NCBI RefSeq assembly: GCF_020686945.1
Contig: NZ_JAJEPR010000039.1
Coordinates: 1-27,825, forward strand
Length of the DNA: 27,825 bases
Origin: Limivivens faecihominis
Lineage (GTDB): Bacteria; Bacillota; Clostridia; Lachnospirales; Lachnospiraceae
Direction: 5' to 3'
The notes beneath the pieces were generated by a model, which had not been told where the DNA came from, did not search any database, and saw nothing but the letters and a program-made list of their open reading frames with translations. Positions 15,475 through 23,106 of the stretch are shown piece after piece (the first letter of the stretch is position 1; every line of letters starts with the position of its first letter). A program made the position numbers and the translations under genes.

Positions 15475-16998
15475 TTAGCGCGTCTTTATGGGAGTTTCAG
15501 GGAGCCTTTGTGTGGATTCTGTGTGATTTTCTTTCAATCGGAACCAGAAACGGACGCCTCCGGCCGTGTTTTCCGCCCCGTAGGCCGCCCCGTGGGCATC
15601 CAGAATCATCCGGACAATGTAGAGCCCCAGGCCGCTTCCTCCGGATTTCCTGTTTCGGGAATCTTCCACCCGGTAAAAAGCTTCAAAAAGCTTCGGCAGG
15701 GCTTCCTCCGGAATGGACGTCCCTTCATTTTCCAGCGAAAAGCCGTTTTCCTGAAAGCAGACCGTCAGCTTCGCCCCTTTCGGAGAATAGCGGATCGCAT
15801 TGGTGAGAAAGTTCCGGAAGACTTTTTTCATCCCTTCGGAATCCGCCAGCGCATAGGCATGCTCCGGAATCTCCCCGGTAAGCTCCATCTCTTTTTCCTC
15901 CAGAAGCTCCCAGACCTCCGCCATCTCCTGCCGGAAAAGCTCCGCCAGATCCGTTTTCTTTCTCTCTGTTTTCCAGGTTCCGGTTCCCATGCGGGAAATC
16001 GTCAGGATTTCTTTTACCATGGTCTCCAGGGTTTCCGTCACCTCATAGGACCGCTGAAGATACCGCTCATGGTCCCGGTACTCCCCCACGCCCTCCAGCA
16101 TGCCGCCGAGATGGCCTTTGAGGATCGTCACCGGCGTTTTCAGCTCATGAGAGGCCGCCGCGAAAAAGAGCTTCAATTCTTCATTAGCGGAACGAAGATC
16201 CGAGAGCGCGGTGGAAAGGCTGTCGGAAAGCTCGTTTAGATTCTTTGCCAGAACGCCGATCTCGTCTTTTCTCTTTTCCTCACAGTGTTCGCCAAAATCC
16301 AGAGCCGCCATCTTTCTTGACACCCGGCTCAGACGAAGAATCGGCCGTACCAGATACCAGGAAGCCAGAATGGCACAGAAAAAGGCGATGAGAAGAGTGA
16401 TACCCAACACCATCGGAAAAATCCTTTTGACGATGGCTGCCGCCTGACTTACCGCCTCCATATCTCCCACTACCAGGAGCGTGTAAGCTTTTCCGCCCAC
16501 CGTAACCTTATAGCTTTTCACAGCAGAAGGATAGCTGGTGCTGAGAGTAAAATACCCCGCATCTGAAACCGTAACTCCGTAAGTGTCATCCCCCAGCTCC
16601 TCCGCAGCCTCGTCGCTGACGGCAATTCCGCTGAAGGTCACAAGCCCGTCTTCTTCCACAACCATACTTTCTTCACTTCCTGTACTCACCGTGTCTGCGA
16701 CTTCCGTCTCGACCTCGGGAAAAACCTGATTTCCTTCCTTATCCAGCACTGTCACGGAAGCCTGATTGTTCCGCTCGAAAAACTCCAGGAAATTTTCCGC
16801 TTCCTCAATGGAAGCATAGGATTCCAGCTCCGTCTTCAGAGATTCCGAGACCGATGCCAGGTCTTTTTCCAGAGAATTTCGATAGGTTTTGGGCAGAAAA
16901 ACGGCCACCGAAGCATAGGTGATCCCGCTGATGGCCAGCAAAAGAAACAACGTCAGAATAAAAATTTTCAGCGTCAGACTACTTCTTAATCTTTTCAA
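15475..16998 (-). CDS. Sensor histidine kinase (HAMP, HisKA, HATPase)
   Basis: This 507-residue kinase has a membrane segment at about 11-33, an extracytoplasmic sensing loop at about 35-190, a second membrane segment at about 194-216 and then a HAMP domain. The phosphoacceptor is His284 in AASHELKTPV. The ATP-binding domain shows the N box (NFLTNAIRYS, Asn400), a G1-like segment ENEGTSIPEE, an F box (FEAFYRVED) and the G2 box GSGLGLYIV. The start is TTG 16998, inside the end of the regulator gene (20-nt overlap), with GAGAGGAG about 12 nt upstream. The sensing loop is acidic and unfamiliar, so the stimulus is unknown. It should phosphorylate the adjacent OmpR-type regulator. Confidence 0.93.
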   Translation of the reverse strand: MKRLRSSLTLKIFILTLFLLLAISGITYASVAVFLPKTYRNSLEKDLASVSESLKTELESYASIEEAENFLEFFERNNQASVTVLDKEGNQVFPEVETEVADTVSTGSEESMVVEEDGLVTFSGIAVSDEAAEELGDDTYGVTVSDAGYFTLSTSYPSAVKSYKVTVGGKAYTLLVVGDMEAVSQAAAIVKRIFPMVLGITLLIAFFCAILASWYLVRPILRLSRVSRKMAALDFGEHCEEKRKDEIGVLAKNLNELSDSLSTALSDLRSANEELKLFFAAASHELKTPVTILKGHLGGMLEGVGEYRDHERYLQRSYEVTETLETMVKEILTISRMGTGTWKTERKKTDLAELFRQEMAEVWELLEEKEMELTGEIPEHAYALADSEGMKKVFRNFLTNAIRYSPKGAKLTVCFQENGFSLENEGTSIPEEALPKLFEAFYRVEDSRNRKSGGSGLGLYIVRMILDAHGAAYGAENTAGGVRFWFRLKENHTESTQRLPETPIKTR

Positions 16999-17647
16999 GC
17001 CGGTATCCCACTCCTCTCACAGTCTCAATGAGCTGATTTCCCAGTTTTTTCCGAAGGTTCTTGATGTGGGTGTCCACGATCCGCTCGTCCCCGAAATAGT
17101 CCTCACCCCAGACCTGATCCAGAAGATTCTGCCGGGTAAAAACCCTGCCGGGGTTCTTGAGAAACAGCCGGAGAAGATCAAATTCTTTCTGGGTGAGCTC
17201 CACTTCCTGCCCTTCGTTAAAAAGATGATGACCTTCCTCATCTAACTTCAACCCACCGTAAACCAGGTCTTTTTTCTGCTCAGTCCTGCCCGTACGGCGA
17301 AGGACCGCAGCAATCTTACAGAGCAGCACCGGCATGTCAAAAGGCTTCGGAATGTAGTCGTCCGCCTGGAGATGAAAGCCTCGTACCTGATCCTCCACGC
17401 TGTCCTTGGCTGTCACCATGAGCACCGGAACCAGAGATTCTTTCCGGATCAGCTCCAGCACCGCAAAGCCATCCACCTTCGGAAGCATCACATCCAGAAG
17501 GACGAGGTCCGGCCCCCAACTCTGAAAAGCCGCCAGACCTTCCACGCCGTCCTCCGCCAGACGCACCTCATAGCCTTCCGCCATCAGATAGTTTTTCAAT
17601 ACCTCCTGAATATCCGCATCATCCTCTACCACCAGAATCTTTTCCAT
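16979..17647 (-). CDS. OmpR/PhoB-family response regulator
   Basis: This 222-residue protein has a receiver domain with the acidic pocket (VEDD at 7-10), phosphoacceptor Asp52 (LLDVMLP), Thr79 (MVTAKD) and Lys101 (PKPF), then a winged-helix DNA-binding domain (LTQKEFDLLRLFLKNPGRVF, RIVDTHIKNLRKKL, VRGVGYRLEK). All switch residues are present. It is the first gene of the unit, starts at ATG 17647 behind AAGGAGA, and overlaps the kinase gene by 20 nt. ATCACAT/ATGTGAT repeats directly upstream may be its own binding sites. Confidence 0.95.
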   Translation of the reverse strand: MEKILVVEDDADIQEVLKNYLMAEGYEVRLAEDGVEGLAAFQSWGPDLVLLDVMLPKVDGFAVLELIRKESLVPVLMVTAKDSVEDQVRGFHLQADDYIPKPFDMPVLLCKIAAVLRRTGRTEQKKDLVYGGLKLDEEGHHLFNEGQEVELTQKEFDLLRLFLKNPGRVFTRQNLLDQVWGEDYFGDERIVDTHIKNLRKKLGNQLIETVRGVGYRLEKIKK

Positions 17648-17683
17648 AAGTTCTCCTTTTATTACGCTATTGGCTTCCAGTCT

Positions 17684-17719
17684 ATCACATCTTTATGTGA
17701 TTTTCATGGAGAATCACAT
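17684..17719. promoter_or_regulatory. ATCACAT repeats upstream of the response regulator
   Basis: A 7-bp inverted repeat (ATCACAT 17684-17690, ATGTGAT 17695-17701) is followed by a third copy, ATCACAT, at 17713-17719, which is a direct repeat of the first with a 29-bp offset. The position, 37-72 bases upstream of the regulator start, suits an autoregulatory operator. This is inference, and no clear -35/-10 pair was found. Confidence 0.45.
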
Positions 17720-17721
17720 AG

Positions 17722-17758
17722 AAAAAACCTGCTGCCAGGCTTTTTTCCTGACAACAGG
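17722..17758 (-). terminator. Rho-independent terminator after the YARHG gene
   Basis: A 12-bp stem (17758-17747 with 17739-17728, two G-U pairs) is followed on the minus strand by six T (17727-17722). It lies 12 nt downstream of the YARHG gene stop and insulates that operon from the two-component operon. Confidence 0.9.
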
Positions 17759-17770
17759 CTTTTCGTCGTA

Positions 17771-18883
17771 TCAGTAGAGCTGATAGCCGTTGGGATCCAG
17801 TGCACGCTCGTATCCATCCAGCAGTGTGATGTTTGCCAGCTCGTATTTGTTGAACACATCGGAAGAAAAATCTTCTGGAAGAATCCTTCCATAATACCAG
17901 GGCTTGGAATAGAAGTAATCGTTCAGCTCCTGGGAATCAAAGATCCGGCCTCTTCTGGCATAAATCTCATTTTTCGCATAGCAGACCACCTGCAGAGACA
18001 AACCTTTGACTTCTTCATCTGTCAGATACCGGGTGTCGCTGTCGTAGAAAATGAAATCATTTTCCAGCCGATCATCGTCATAATAATAATCTGAAATTCC
18101 AACGGCATAAATGTCATAGCCCGGCTGATCCAGCACATAACCCGCTCCGCCGGTCAGAGCATTTTCCGCGTCCGTCAGAAACTTGATGTTGGTATTTTCA
18201 TAGGTATTAAACACCGCAGAATTGAAATCTGCCGGAGCGATGCTTCCGTAATACCAGGTTTTTGTGGCGAAATAATCCGTCAGCTCCCGGGAGCGGAAGG
18301 TCCGTCCATGGCGGGCATAGATCTCATTTTTTCCATAGCAGAGCTCCTGGGCACTCATGCCGGAAATATCCGCATTGGAGAGATATCTAGCATCGCTGTC
18401 CGGAAATACATAGTAATCGTTCTGCACCTCATAGGAAATGTTACCGTAAATATACTGATAAACCGCTGAAAAATCATAGCCCGGCTGATCCAGCACATAA
18501 CCGCCGCTTCTAAGAGCGCTCTCCCGGTCAGAAAGGAGTTTGATATTGGCCGTCTCGTAGACGTTGAGAACAGAAGAAGAAAATTCAGAGGGACTGATGC
18601 AGCCGTAATACCAGAGCTGCTCTTCAAAGTAATTAGTCAGCTCCTGGGACTGGAACATCCGTCCATGGCGGGCATAGATTTCGTTTTTCGCATAGCAGAC
18701 CACCTGCAGAGGCATATCCTGAATATCCGCTGAACTCAGATACTCGATATCCACATCGGGGATGATAAACTCATAAGCCTTTGCATCGGCCTCCGCTCCC
18801 ATGGCCCCGAAAGTACCGCTCAAAATCATGCTGAGAACAAACAGGCAGACTACCTGCCACATCTTTTTCCTGTCTTTTTTCAT
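17771..18883 (-). CDS. Secreted protein with three YARHG domains
   Basis: This 370-residue protein has a signal peptide ending near GAMGAEADA. Three consecutive repeats of about 90-105 residues follow, each with the YARHG signature: YARHG at 70-74, YARHG at 189-193, and a variant YARRG in the third. Each repeat has the same frame: R/EYLS.AD..., KNEIYAR.GR.F.S.EL..YF, then WYYG and an F...V.N.YE..NI motif. YARHG domains are extracellular modules of unknown function, often beside cell-wall or stress proteins. It follows the amidase/serine-hydrolase gene by 24 nt with AGGAGG before its ATG, so the two form an operon and the protein probably works at the cell wall (inference). The linkers contain nearly identical DQPGYD segments. 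Confidence 0.92.
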   Translation of the reverse strand: MKKDRKKMWQVVCLFVLSMILSGTFGAMGAEADAKAYEFIIPDVDIEYLSSADIQDMPLQVVCYAKNEIYARHGRMFQSQELTNYFEEQLWYYGCISPSEFSSSVLNVYETANIKLLSDRESALRSGGYVLDQPGYDFSAVYQYIYGNISYEVQNDYYVFPDSDARYLSNADISGMSAQELCYGKNEIYARHGRTFRSRELTDYFATKTWYYGSIAPADFNSAVFNTYENTNIKFLTDAENALTGGAGYVLDQPGYDIYAVGISDYYYDDDRLENDFIFYDSDTRYLTDEEVKGLSLQVVCYAKNEIYARRGRIFDSQELNDYFYSKPWYYGRILPEDFSSDVFNKYELANITLLDGYERALDPNGYQLY

Positions 18884-18907
18884 ATAAAATCCTCCTTTCC
18901 ATGGATT

Positions 18908-20449
18908 TTATGACCGGACCACATCGGAAAAAAACAGGTAGGTTCTCTCCGAAATTCCCCGGATCACACTCTGAGCGCTTCCGTTATCTGCGATGTCATT
19001 TGAAAGCACGCAGAGAATATAAGGGTATCTTCCATTCATAATGATGGCTACATCATTTTCAATACTTCCAAGACCGTAACCCGACGGCATTTCTCCGGTC
19101 TTATTGGCGGTTTCCACACCGTTTGGAAGACCTGCGGGAATCTTTCCCTTTACGGTCTGTCCTTCCAGGAGCTCCAGCATTTTTCCGGAAGCCTCCACAT
19201 TGAGAAGAGTGCCGTTATAAAGGCCGGAAAGGAAGGCAGCGCAGTCCGCCGCAGAGGTATAATTGTCATCTGTGGGATTTTCCGCCAGAAAACGTCTGCC
19301 AAGATGAGTGGCCGTAAAGTCATGTTCCTTACAGAACTCGTTCACCACAGCGGCTCCCGCCTCAAAATCTCCCTGGCCCAGCCGGGTCACAAGCTCGTTG
19401 GCGGCGTTATTATCACTGACCGCAATCATCGCTGTCAGAAGATCTTTCAGTTCCCCGTCATAAGCTTCTCCCATGGGAATCAGCTCCTTGCCGCATTCCG
19501 CCGCGTAGACGCCCCGCTCATAAACCGCTCCCATGATAAAAATCTTAATCACGCTGGCCGACTGCATGGAATCCTCCGCCTGAAGCTCCATCGTGGAACC
19601 ACTGTTAAGATCCATAACTTCCACCGCCCAGTGCTCTCCTGCCTCCGTCAGCTCGTCGAGCCAGAGCTGATTCACCTCCTGTTGCAGAGAGGTAAAATCC
19701 AGACCCTTTTCGGCCGACTCCAGCTTCGCCTCGCTCCGCACGGTCTCACTGAGGTAGAGATCCAGTCCGTCCGCGATGCCCTGAACCATGTCGTTTTCGT
19801 TCTCCTCAGATGTCATGTAGAGATCGTCACTCTCATTGCTCATGTACCCCATCTCCAGGATCGTCACCGGAATCTCGCTGAAATTGATCCCCGTCATATC
19901 GTCCGCATAAATAACGCCGTCGTTGGAAAGCCCTGTCCGTTCACAGTATGAATCCAGCACGCACTGGGAAAGCCGTACGCTCTCTGCCGAGAGATTTCCC
20001 ACATAGGGATTCTGCTCGGAGGGCGCCATGGCAAGAGCCCCAGACACGGAGCCGTCGTCGCTGCCATTGGCGTGAATCCGGATGCAGGCTTCCGCTCCTG
20101 AATCATTGGCCAGTTGCGCCCGTTCCTGATTGCTGATGGCCGTATCGTTGTCCTCCCGCGTCATGACCACCTCGTAACCCCGGCTGATCAGCTCGCTTTT
20201 CAGTGCCAGGGCGATGCGGAGATTCAGCTCATACTCCGGCACCCCGGAAAAACGTCCCTCCGTTCCTGTGGTGGCTTTGGCCTTCGTTTCCGATGAACCG
20301 GGAGCCATCGCCTCCTGAGCGCTCATATCCACCCAGCTTCCCTGATGCCCCGGATCAATGGCAATCTTTCGTTTTCCGGCAGCCTCCGCCTGGCCTGCCA
20401 AAAGAAAAAACGCAAAGAAACAGACTGCCGCCGTTACCCATTTTTTCAT
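18908..20449 (-). CDS. N-acetylmuramoyl-L-alanine amidase fused to penicillin-recognising serine hydrolase
   Basis: This 513-residue secreted protein has a signal peptide (about 1-23). Residues about 26-235 form an Amidase_3 domain: His35 (DPGHQG), Glu72 or Glu74, His126 (RIHAN) as zinc ligands and catalytic Glu199 (LEMGY). Residues about 250-513 form a class A beta-lactamase-like domain with Ser299-x-x-Lys302, Ser-Asp-Asn at 345-347 and Lys-Thr-Gly at 450-452. The Glu of the usual omega loop (ExxLN) is not visible where expected, so beta-lactam hydrolysis is doubtful; binding or cutting a peptidoglycan peptide is more likely. The amidase half should cut the bond between MurNAc and the stem peptide. 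AAGGAG precedes the ATG by 8 nt. It heads an operon with the YARHG gene. Confidence 0.92.
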   Translation of the reverse strand: MKKWVTAAVCFFAFFLLAGQAEAAGKRKIAIDPGHQGSWVDMSAQEAMAPGSSETKAKATTGTEGRFSGVPEYELNLRIALALKSELISRGYEVVMTREDNDTAISNQERAQLANDSGAEACIRIHANGSDDGSVSGALAMAPSEQNPYVGNLSAESVRLSQCVLDSYCERTGLSNDGVIYADDMTGINFSEIPVTILEMGYMSNESDDLYMTSEENENDMVQGIADGLDLYLSETVRSEAKLESAEKGLDFTSLQQEVNQLWLDELTEAGEHWAVEVMDLNSGSTMELQAEDSMQSASVIKIFIMGAVYERGVYAAECGKELIPMGEAYDGELKDLLTAMIAVSDNNAANELVTRLGQGDFEAGAAVVNEFCKEHDFTATHLGRRFLAENPTDDNYTSAADCAAFLSGLYNGTLLNVEASGKMLELLEGQTVKGKIPAGLPNGVETANKTGEMPSGYGLGSIENDVAIIMNGRYPYILCVLSNDIADNGSAQSVIRGISERTYLFFSDVVRS

Positions 20450-20488
20450 ACACCGTTCTCCTTCCGCTCCTTAAATATCCGGCCTATG

Positions 20489-20519
20489 AAAAAAAGCCAT
20501 GATATTCTTCTTCATGGCT
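20489..20519 (-). terminator. Rho-independent terminator after the MATE gene
   Basis: An 8-bp stem (20519-20512 with 20502-20495, 9-nt loop) is followed on the minus strand by a run of seven T. It serves the MATE gene ending at 20545. It partly overlaps the start region of the next promoter. Confidence 0.85.
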
Positions 20520-20521
20520 TT

Positions 20522-20550
20522 ATTATAACTTACTTTCCGCCGCTTCACAA
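20522..20550 (-). promoter_or_regulatory. Promoter of the amidase-YARHG operon
   Basis: On the minus strand a -35 box TTGTGA (20550-20545) and a -10 box TATAAT (20527-20522) are separated by exactly 17 bp. The -35 box contains the stop codon of the MATE gene. The expected start point, near 20515, falls inside the 5' arm of the MATE terminator. Confidence 0.7.
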
Positions 20551-21918
20551 TCTATTTTTCGCCGACTCTACATTACTTTTGAAGCGCTGATCCAGATCCT
20601 TCATAATAAAATGATACATCACAAGAAGCAGGGCGGAAGCCAGGATCCAGGCCACAGGACTGGCCATACAGGTACCGAAATAACTGCGGTAATGAGCGGC
20701 CACGAGGGCTGTGGCTCCACGGCCCACAAGCTCAGCCACGCCTGCCATCATCGGAAGGAGACCGTAGCCCATTCCCTGGATACCGTTCCGATAAATATTC
20801 ACAATTGCGAGGGGAATCATAAAGATACCGATGCAACGAAGATAAATCTCCACGTTTCCAATGACTTCCTCCACATTCTCAGAGAGGAAAAGATAGGTCA
20901 GATATTTTCCGGCAAAAATAAAGAAAATGCCGGCCCCGATCCCGTACAGAAAGCCCTGCATATCCGCCGCCCGGAAGCCTTTCCGGATCCGGTCCGGTCT
21001 GCCCGCGCCCATATTCTGGGCACAGTAGGTAGCCATCGTCACACCCTGGGCCACAAAGGCCTGGGTCAGAAGGTTCTCGATCTTGTTGGCCGCGGTAAAG
21101 GCCGCCACCGCGATCGAGCCGAGCATATTCAGGGCAGACTGTACCATCATCGTACCAATGGCCGTGATGGAATACTGAAGCGCCATCGGAAAACCGACCT
21201 TCAGCTGCTGAATGGAAAGATTCTTCTCAAGACGGAACTCTCCTTTTTCCATATGAAGAACCGGAACTTTCTTAATGATAAAAATCAGACAGAGAAAACC
21301 GGAAACTCCCTGAGAAATTACGGTCGCATAAGCAGCCCCTGCCACTCCCATATGGAAATAAATGATCAGCACCAGATCCAGCACAATGTTCAATCCTGCC
21401 GACAGAAGCAGAAAATAAAGAGGTGTCTTACTGTTTCCAAGTGCTCTTAAGATACTGGACAGAAGATTGTAAAGCACCTGCGTGAAGATACCGCCGCAAA
21501 TGATCATAATATATGTATAGGCATCATCAAAAATATCCTCCGGCGTGTTCATAAAAGTCAAAAGCCAACGCATGCCAAGCATACTGACCAACGTCATGGC
21601 TACTGCTACGATAAAGGACAGAATTGCTGCATTTCCTACCGTTTTCCGCATGCTCCCCATATCTCCGGCTCCGAATTTCTGTGCTGTCAGTACAGTAAAA
21701 CCAGCCGTCAGTCCCAGAAGAAAGCCTAAGATCAGGAAGTTGATCGTTCCGGTGGCACCTACCGCTGCCAACGCCTTTGTTCCCACAAATTTTCCCACAA
21801 TAACGGTGTCTGCCATGGAATAGACCTGCTGGAACACATTTCCGATAAAGACCGGAATCGTGAAATTCAGAATTATCTTCTGCGGATCTCCCACAGTCAT
21901 GTCTTTCTCTGCTGCCAT
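20545..21918 (-). CDS. MATE-family multidrug/toxin exporter (first)
   Basis: This 457-residue integral membrane protein has about 12 helices and MATE-type sequence from the start: QKIILNFTIPVFIGNVFQQVYSMADTVIVG, with the repeated half-motif LQYSITAIGTMMVQSALNML in the second half. MATE proteins export cationic drugs or metabolites in exchange for Na+ or H+; the substrate cannot be read from sequence. AGGA lies 8 nt before ATG 21918. It has its own TTGCAT-17-TATAAT promoter and a leader of about 80 nt, and ends in the terminator at 20489-20519. Confidence 0.93.
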   Translation of the reverse strand: MAAEKDMTVGDPQKIILNFTIPVFIGNVFQQVYSMADTVIVGKFVGTKALAAVGATGTINFLILGFLLGLTAGFTVLTAQKFGAGDMGSMRKTVGNAAILSFIVAVAMTLVSMLGMRWLLTFMNTPEDIFDDAYTYIMIICGGIFTQVLYNLLSSILRALGNSKTPLYFLLLSAGLNIVLDLVLIIYFHMGVAGAAYATVISQGVSGFLCLIFIIKKVPVLHMEKGEFRLEKNLSIQQLKVGFPMALQYSITAIGTMMVQSALNMLGSIAVAAFTAANKIENLLTQAFVAQGVTMATYCAQNMGAGRPDRIRKGFRAADMQGFLYGIGAGIFFIFAGKYLTYLFLSENVEEVIGNVEIYLRCIGIFMIPLAIVNIYRNGIQGMGYGLLPMMAGVAELVGRGATALVAAHYRSYFGTCMASPVAWILASALLLVMYHFIMKDLDQRFKSNVESAKNRL

Positions 21919-22007
21919 TTTTTCATTCCTTTCACCTAGCTGTTTTGATCTTCCTTCTAAAGCATCCGCAAGGTTTCTTTGTTCCCCACTTTAGCAATTC
22001 ACCGCAG

Positions 22008-22036
22008 ATTATATAAAAAAAAGAACCTTTATGCAA
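22008..22036 (-). promoter_or_regulatory. Promoter of the first MATE gene
   Basis: On the minus strand TTGCAT (22036-22031) and TATAAT (22013-22008) are 17 bp apart. The transcript would have a leader of about 80 nt that contains a possible stem (CTAAAG/CTTTAG); I do not recognise a known riboswitch class in it. Confidence 0.7.
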
Positions 22037-22050
22037 TTCTCAATTTCAAC

Positions 22051-22080
22051 AAAAAAACTTCTGATTTTCCAGAAGTTTTT
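22051..22080 (-). terminator. Rho-independent terminator after azlD
   Basis: The stem AACTTCTG/CAGAAGTT (22077-22070 with 22063-22056) is followed by T-rich sequence on the minus strand. It lies about 10 nt after the azlD stop and upstream of the MATE promoter. It also has a T-run on the plus strand. Confidence 0.85.
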
Positions 22081-22090
22081 CTATCGGATA

Positions 22091-22402
22091 TCACAATCCA
22101 AAAAGCTGTACCAGGAAAACTGCGGCAGAAGCACCTACAGCCACCTTTAAAATTCCCTGATCAAAATAGGCCAGTCCCACGGCCATCACAGTTCCCGCGC
22201 AGGCGCTGGGCAGCGTCCCTGTGGCGGAAAAAATGGCCGGAAAGGTCATGGCCGCCAGCACAGAGTAGGGCACATAGCTTAAAAAAGACTGAATAAAACG
22301 GTTTTTGATCTTTTTCCGGAAGATTGCCATGGGAAGCATCCGGATAAGGTAAGTCACCACAGCCATCACCAGAATACTGGTTAAAATATAACGGTTACTC
22401 AT
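22091..22402 (-). CDS. azlD: AzlD-family branched-chain amino acid exporter subunit
   Basis: This 103-residue protein has three to four membrane helices and AzlD-type sequence (VVTYLIRMLPMAIFRKKI, SVLAAMTFPAIF). AzlD is the small partner of AzlC; together they export branched-chain amino acids or analogues such as azaleucine. The ATG lies within the last codons of azlC (8-nt overlap), so the two are translationally coupled, and the family's standard gene order is kept. A terminator follows, so this is the last gene of the operon. Confidence 0.92.
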   Translation of the reverse strand: MSNRYILTSILVMAVVTYLIRMLPMAIFRKKIKNRFIQSFLSYVPYSVLAAMTFPAIFSATGTLPSACAGTVMAVGLAYFDQGILKVAVGASAAVFLVQLFGL

Positions 22403-23105
22403 TGGCTTCCTCCTCTTCTACCGGGAACAGCAGTGCTGCAACGGCACTTACCACAATCGTGATGATGATAATTCCCCAGCCGCCGGAGAGACCGGAAAAT
22501 ACCGGAAAATATGCAAAGCAACAGCTCAAAAGAACGGCAAAAAGTACGGTAAAAAGTACCGGTTTCTTCTTTCTCGCAGGCGGCACAATGATGGCGATAA
22601 ACATGCCGTAAAGGGCGATGTTAAGGGCATTGGCGAGAATCGTCGGAAGAAAGGAAGTGAGGATTCCTCCAGCCAGTGTTCCCCCGCTCCAGCCGATCAC
22701 CGGCGTCAGGATCAGACCGGCCATATAAGAAGCGGTAAGTTTTCCTTCCGCCTGCATGGAAACGGCAAAGATCTCATCGGTGATTCCAAAGGACACCAGA
22801 AGCCGCTGAATCCAGGTCATTTTCTTATCTGTCTTCTGGGACATGGCAAGGGACATGAGAAAATAGCGGATATTGATAACCACTGTGGTGACGGCGATCT
22901 CCAGATAACTGCCTCCGGCCAGCATCAGGCTCGAACCTGCAAACTGACCGGCGCTGGTTAAGTTGGTGAGGGAGATCAGTACGGCTGCCCAGGCCGGCAT
23001 CCCGGACAGCACCACAGACATTCCATAAGCAAAAGATACCGGAAAATAACCGAGACAGATGGGTAAACCATCCTTCAGTCCCTGTTGAAATTTCTGTCTG
23101 TCCAT
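22395..23105 (-). CDS. azlC: AzlC-family branched-chain amino acid exporter subunit
   Basis: This 236-residue membrane protein has the AzlC pattern (LPICLGYFPVSFAYGMSV near the start, LTNLTSAGQFAGSSLML, FGITDEIFAV). It is the larger subunit of the AzlCD exporter. Its ATG lies 1 nt after the stop of the Gfo/Idh gene, and no separate ribosome-binding site is clear, so translation is probably coupled to it. It overlaps azlD by 8 nt. Confidence 0.93.
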   Translation of the reverse strand: MDRQKFQQGLKDGLPICLGYFPVSFAYGMSVVLSGMPAWAAVLISLTNLTSAGQFAGSSLMLAGGSYLEIAVTTVVINIRYFLMSLAMSQKTDKKMTWIQRLLVSFGITDEIFAVSMQAEGKLTASYMAGLILTPVIGWSGGTLAGGILTSFLPTILANALNIALYGMFIAIIVPPARKKKPVLFTVLFAVLLSCCFAYFPVFSGLSGGWGIIIITIVVSAVAALLFPVEEEEANE

Positions 23106-23106
23106 A

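Noticed and set aside
15508..16239. Plus-strand open frame within the histidine kinase gene
   Set aside because: The minus strand encodes all kinase motifs there, and the plus-strand translation shows no family pattern or good start signal.
18908..20449. Plain annotation as a beta-lactamase resistance gene
   Set aside because: The protein begins with a complete amidase domain, and the serine-hydrolase half lacks the omega-loop glutamate expected of class A beta-lactamases.
21919..22007. MATE gene leader as a known riboswitch (for example guanidine-type)
   Set aside because: No conserved core of a known class was recognised; only one simple stem is apparent.
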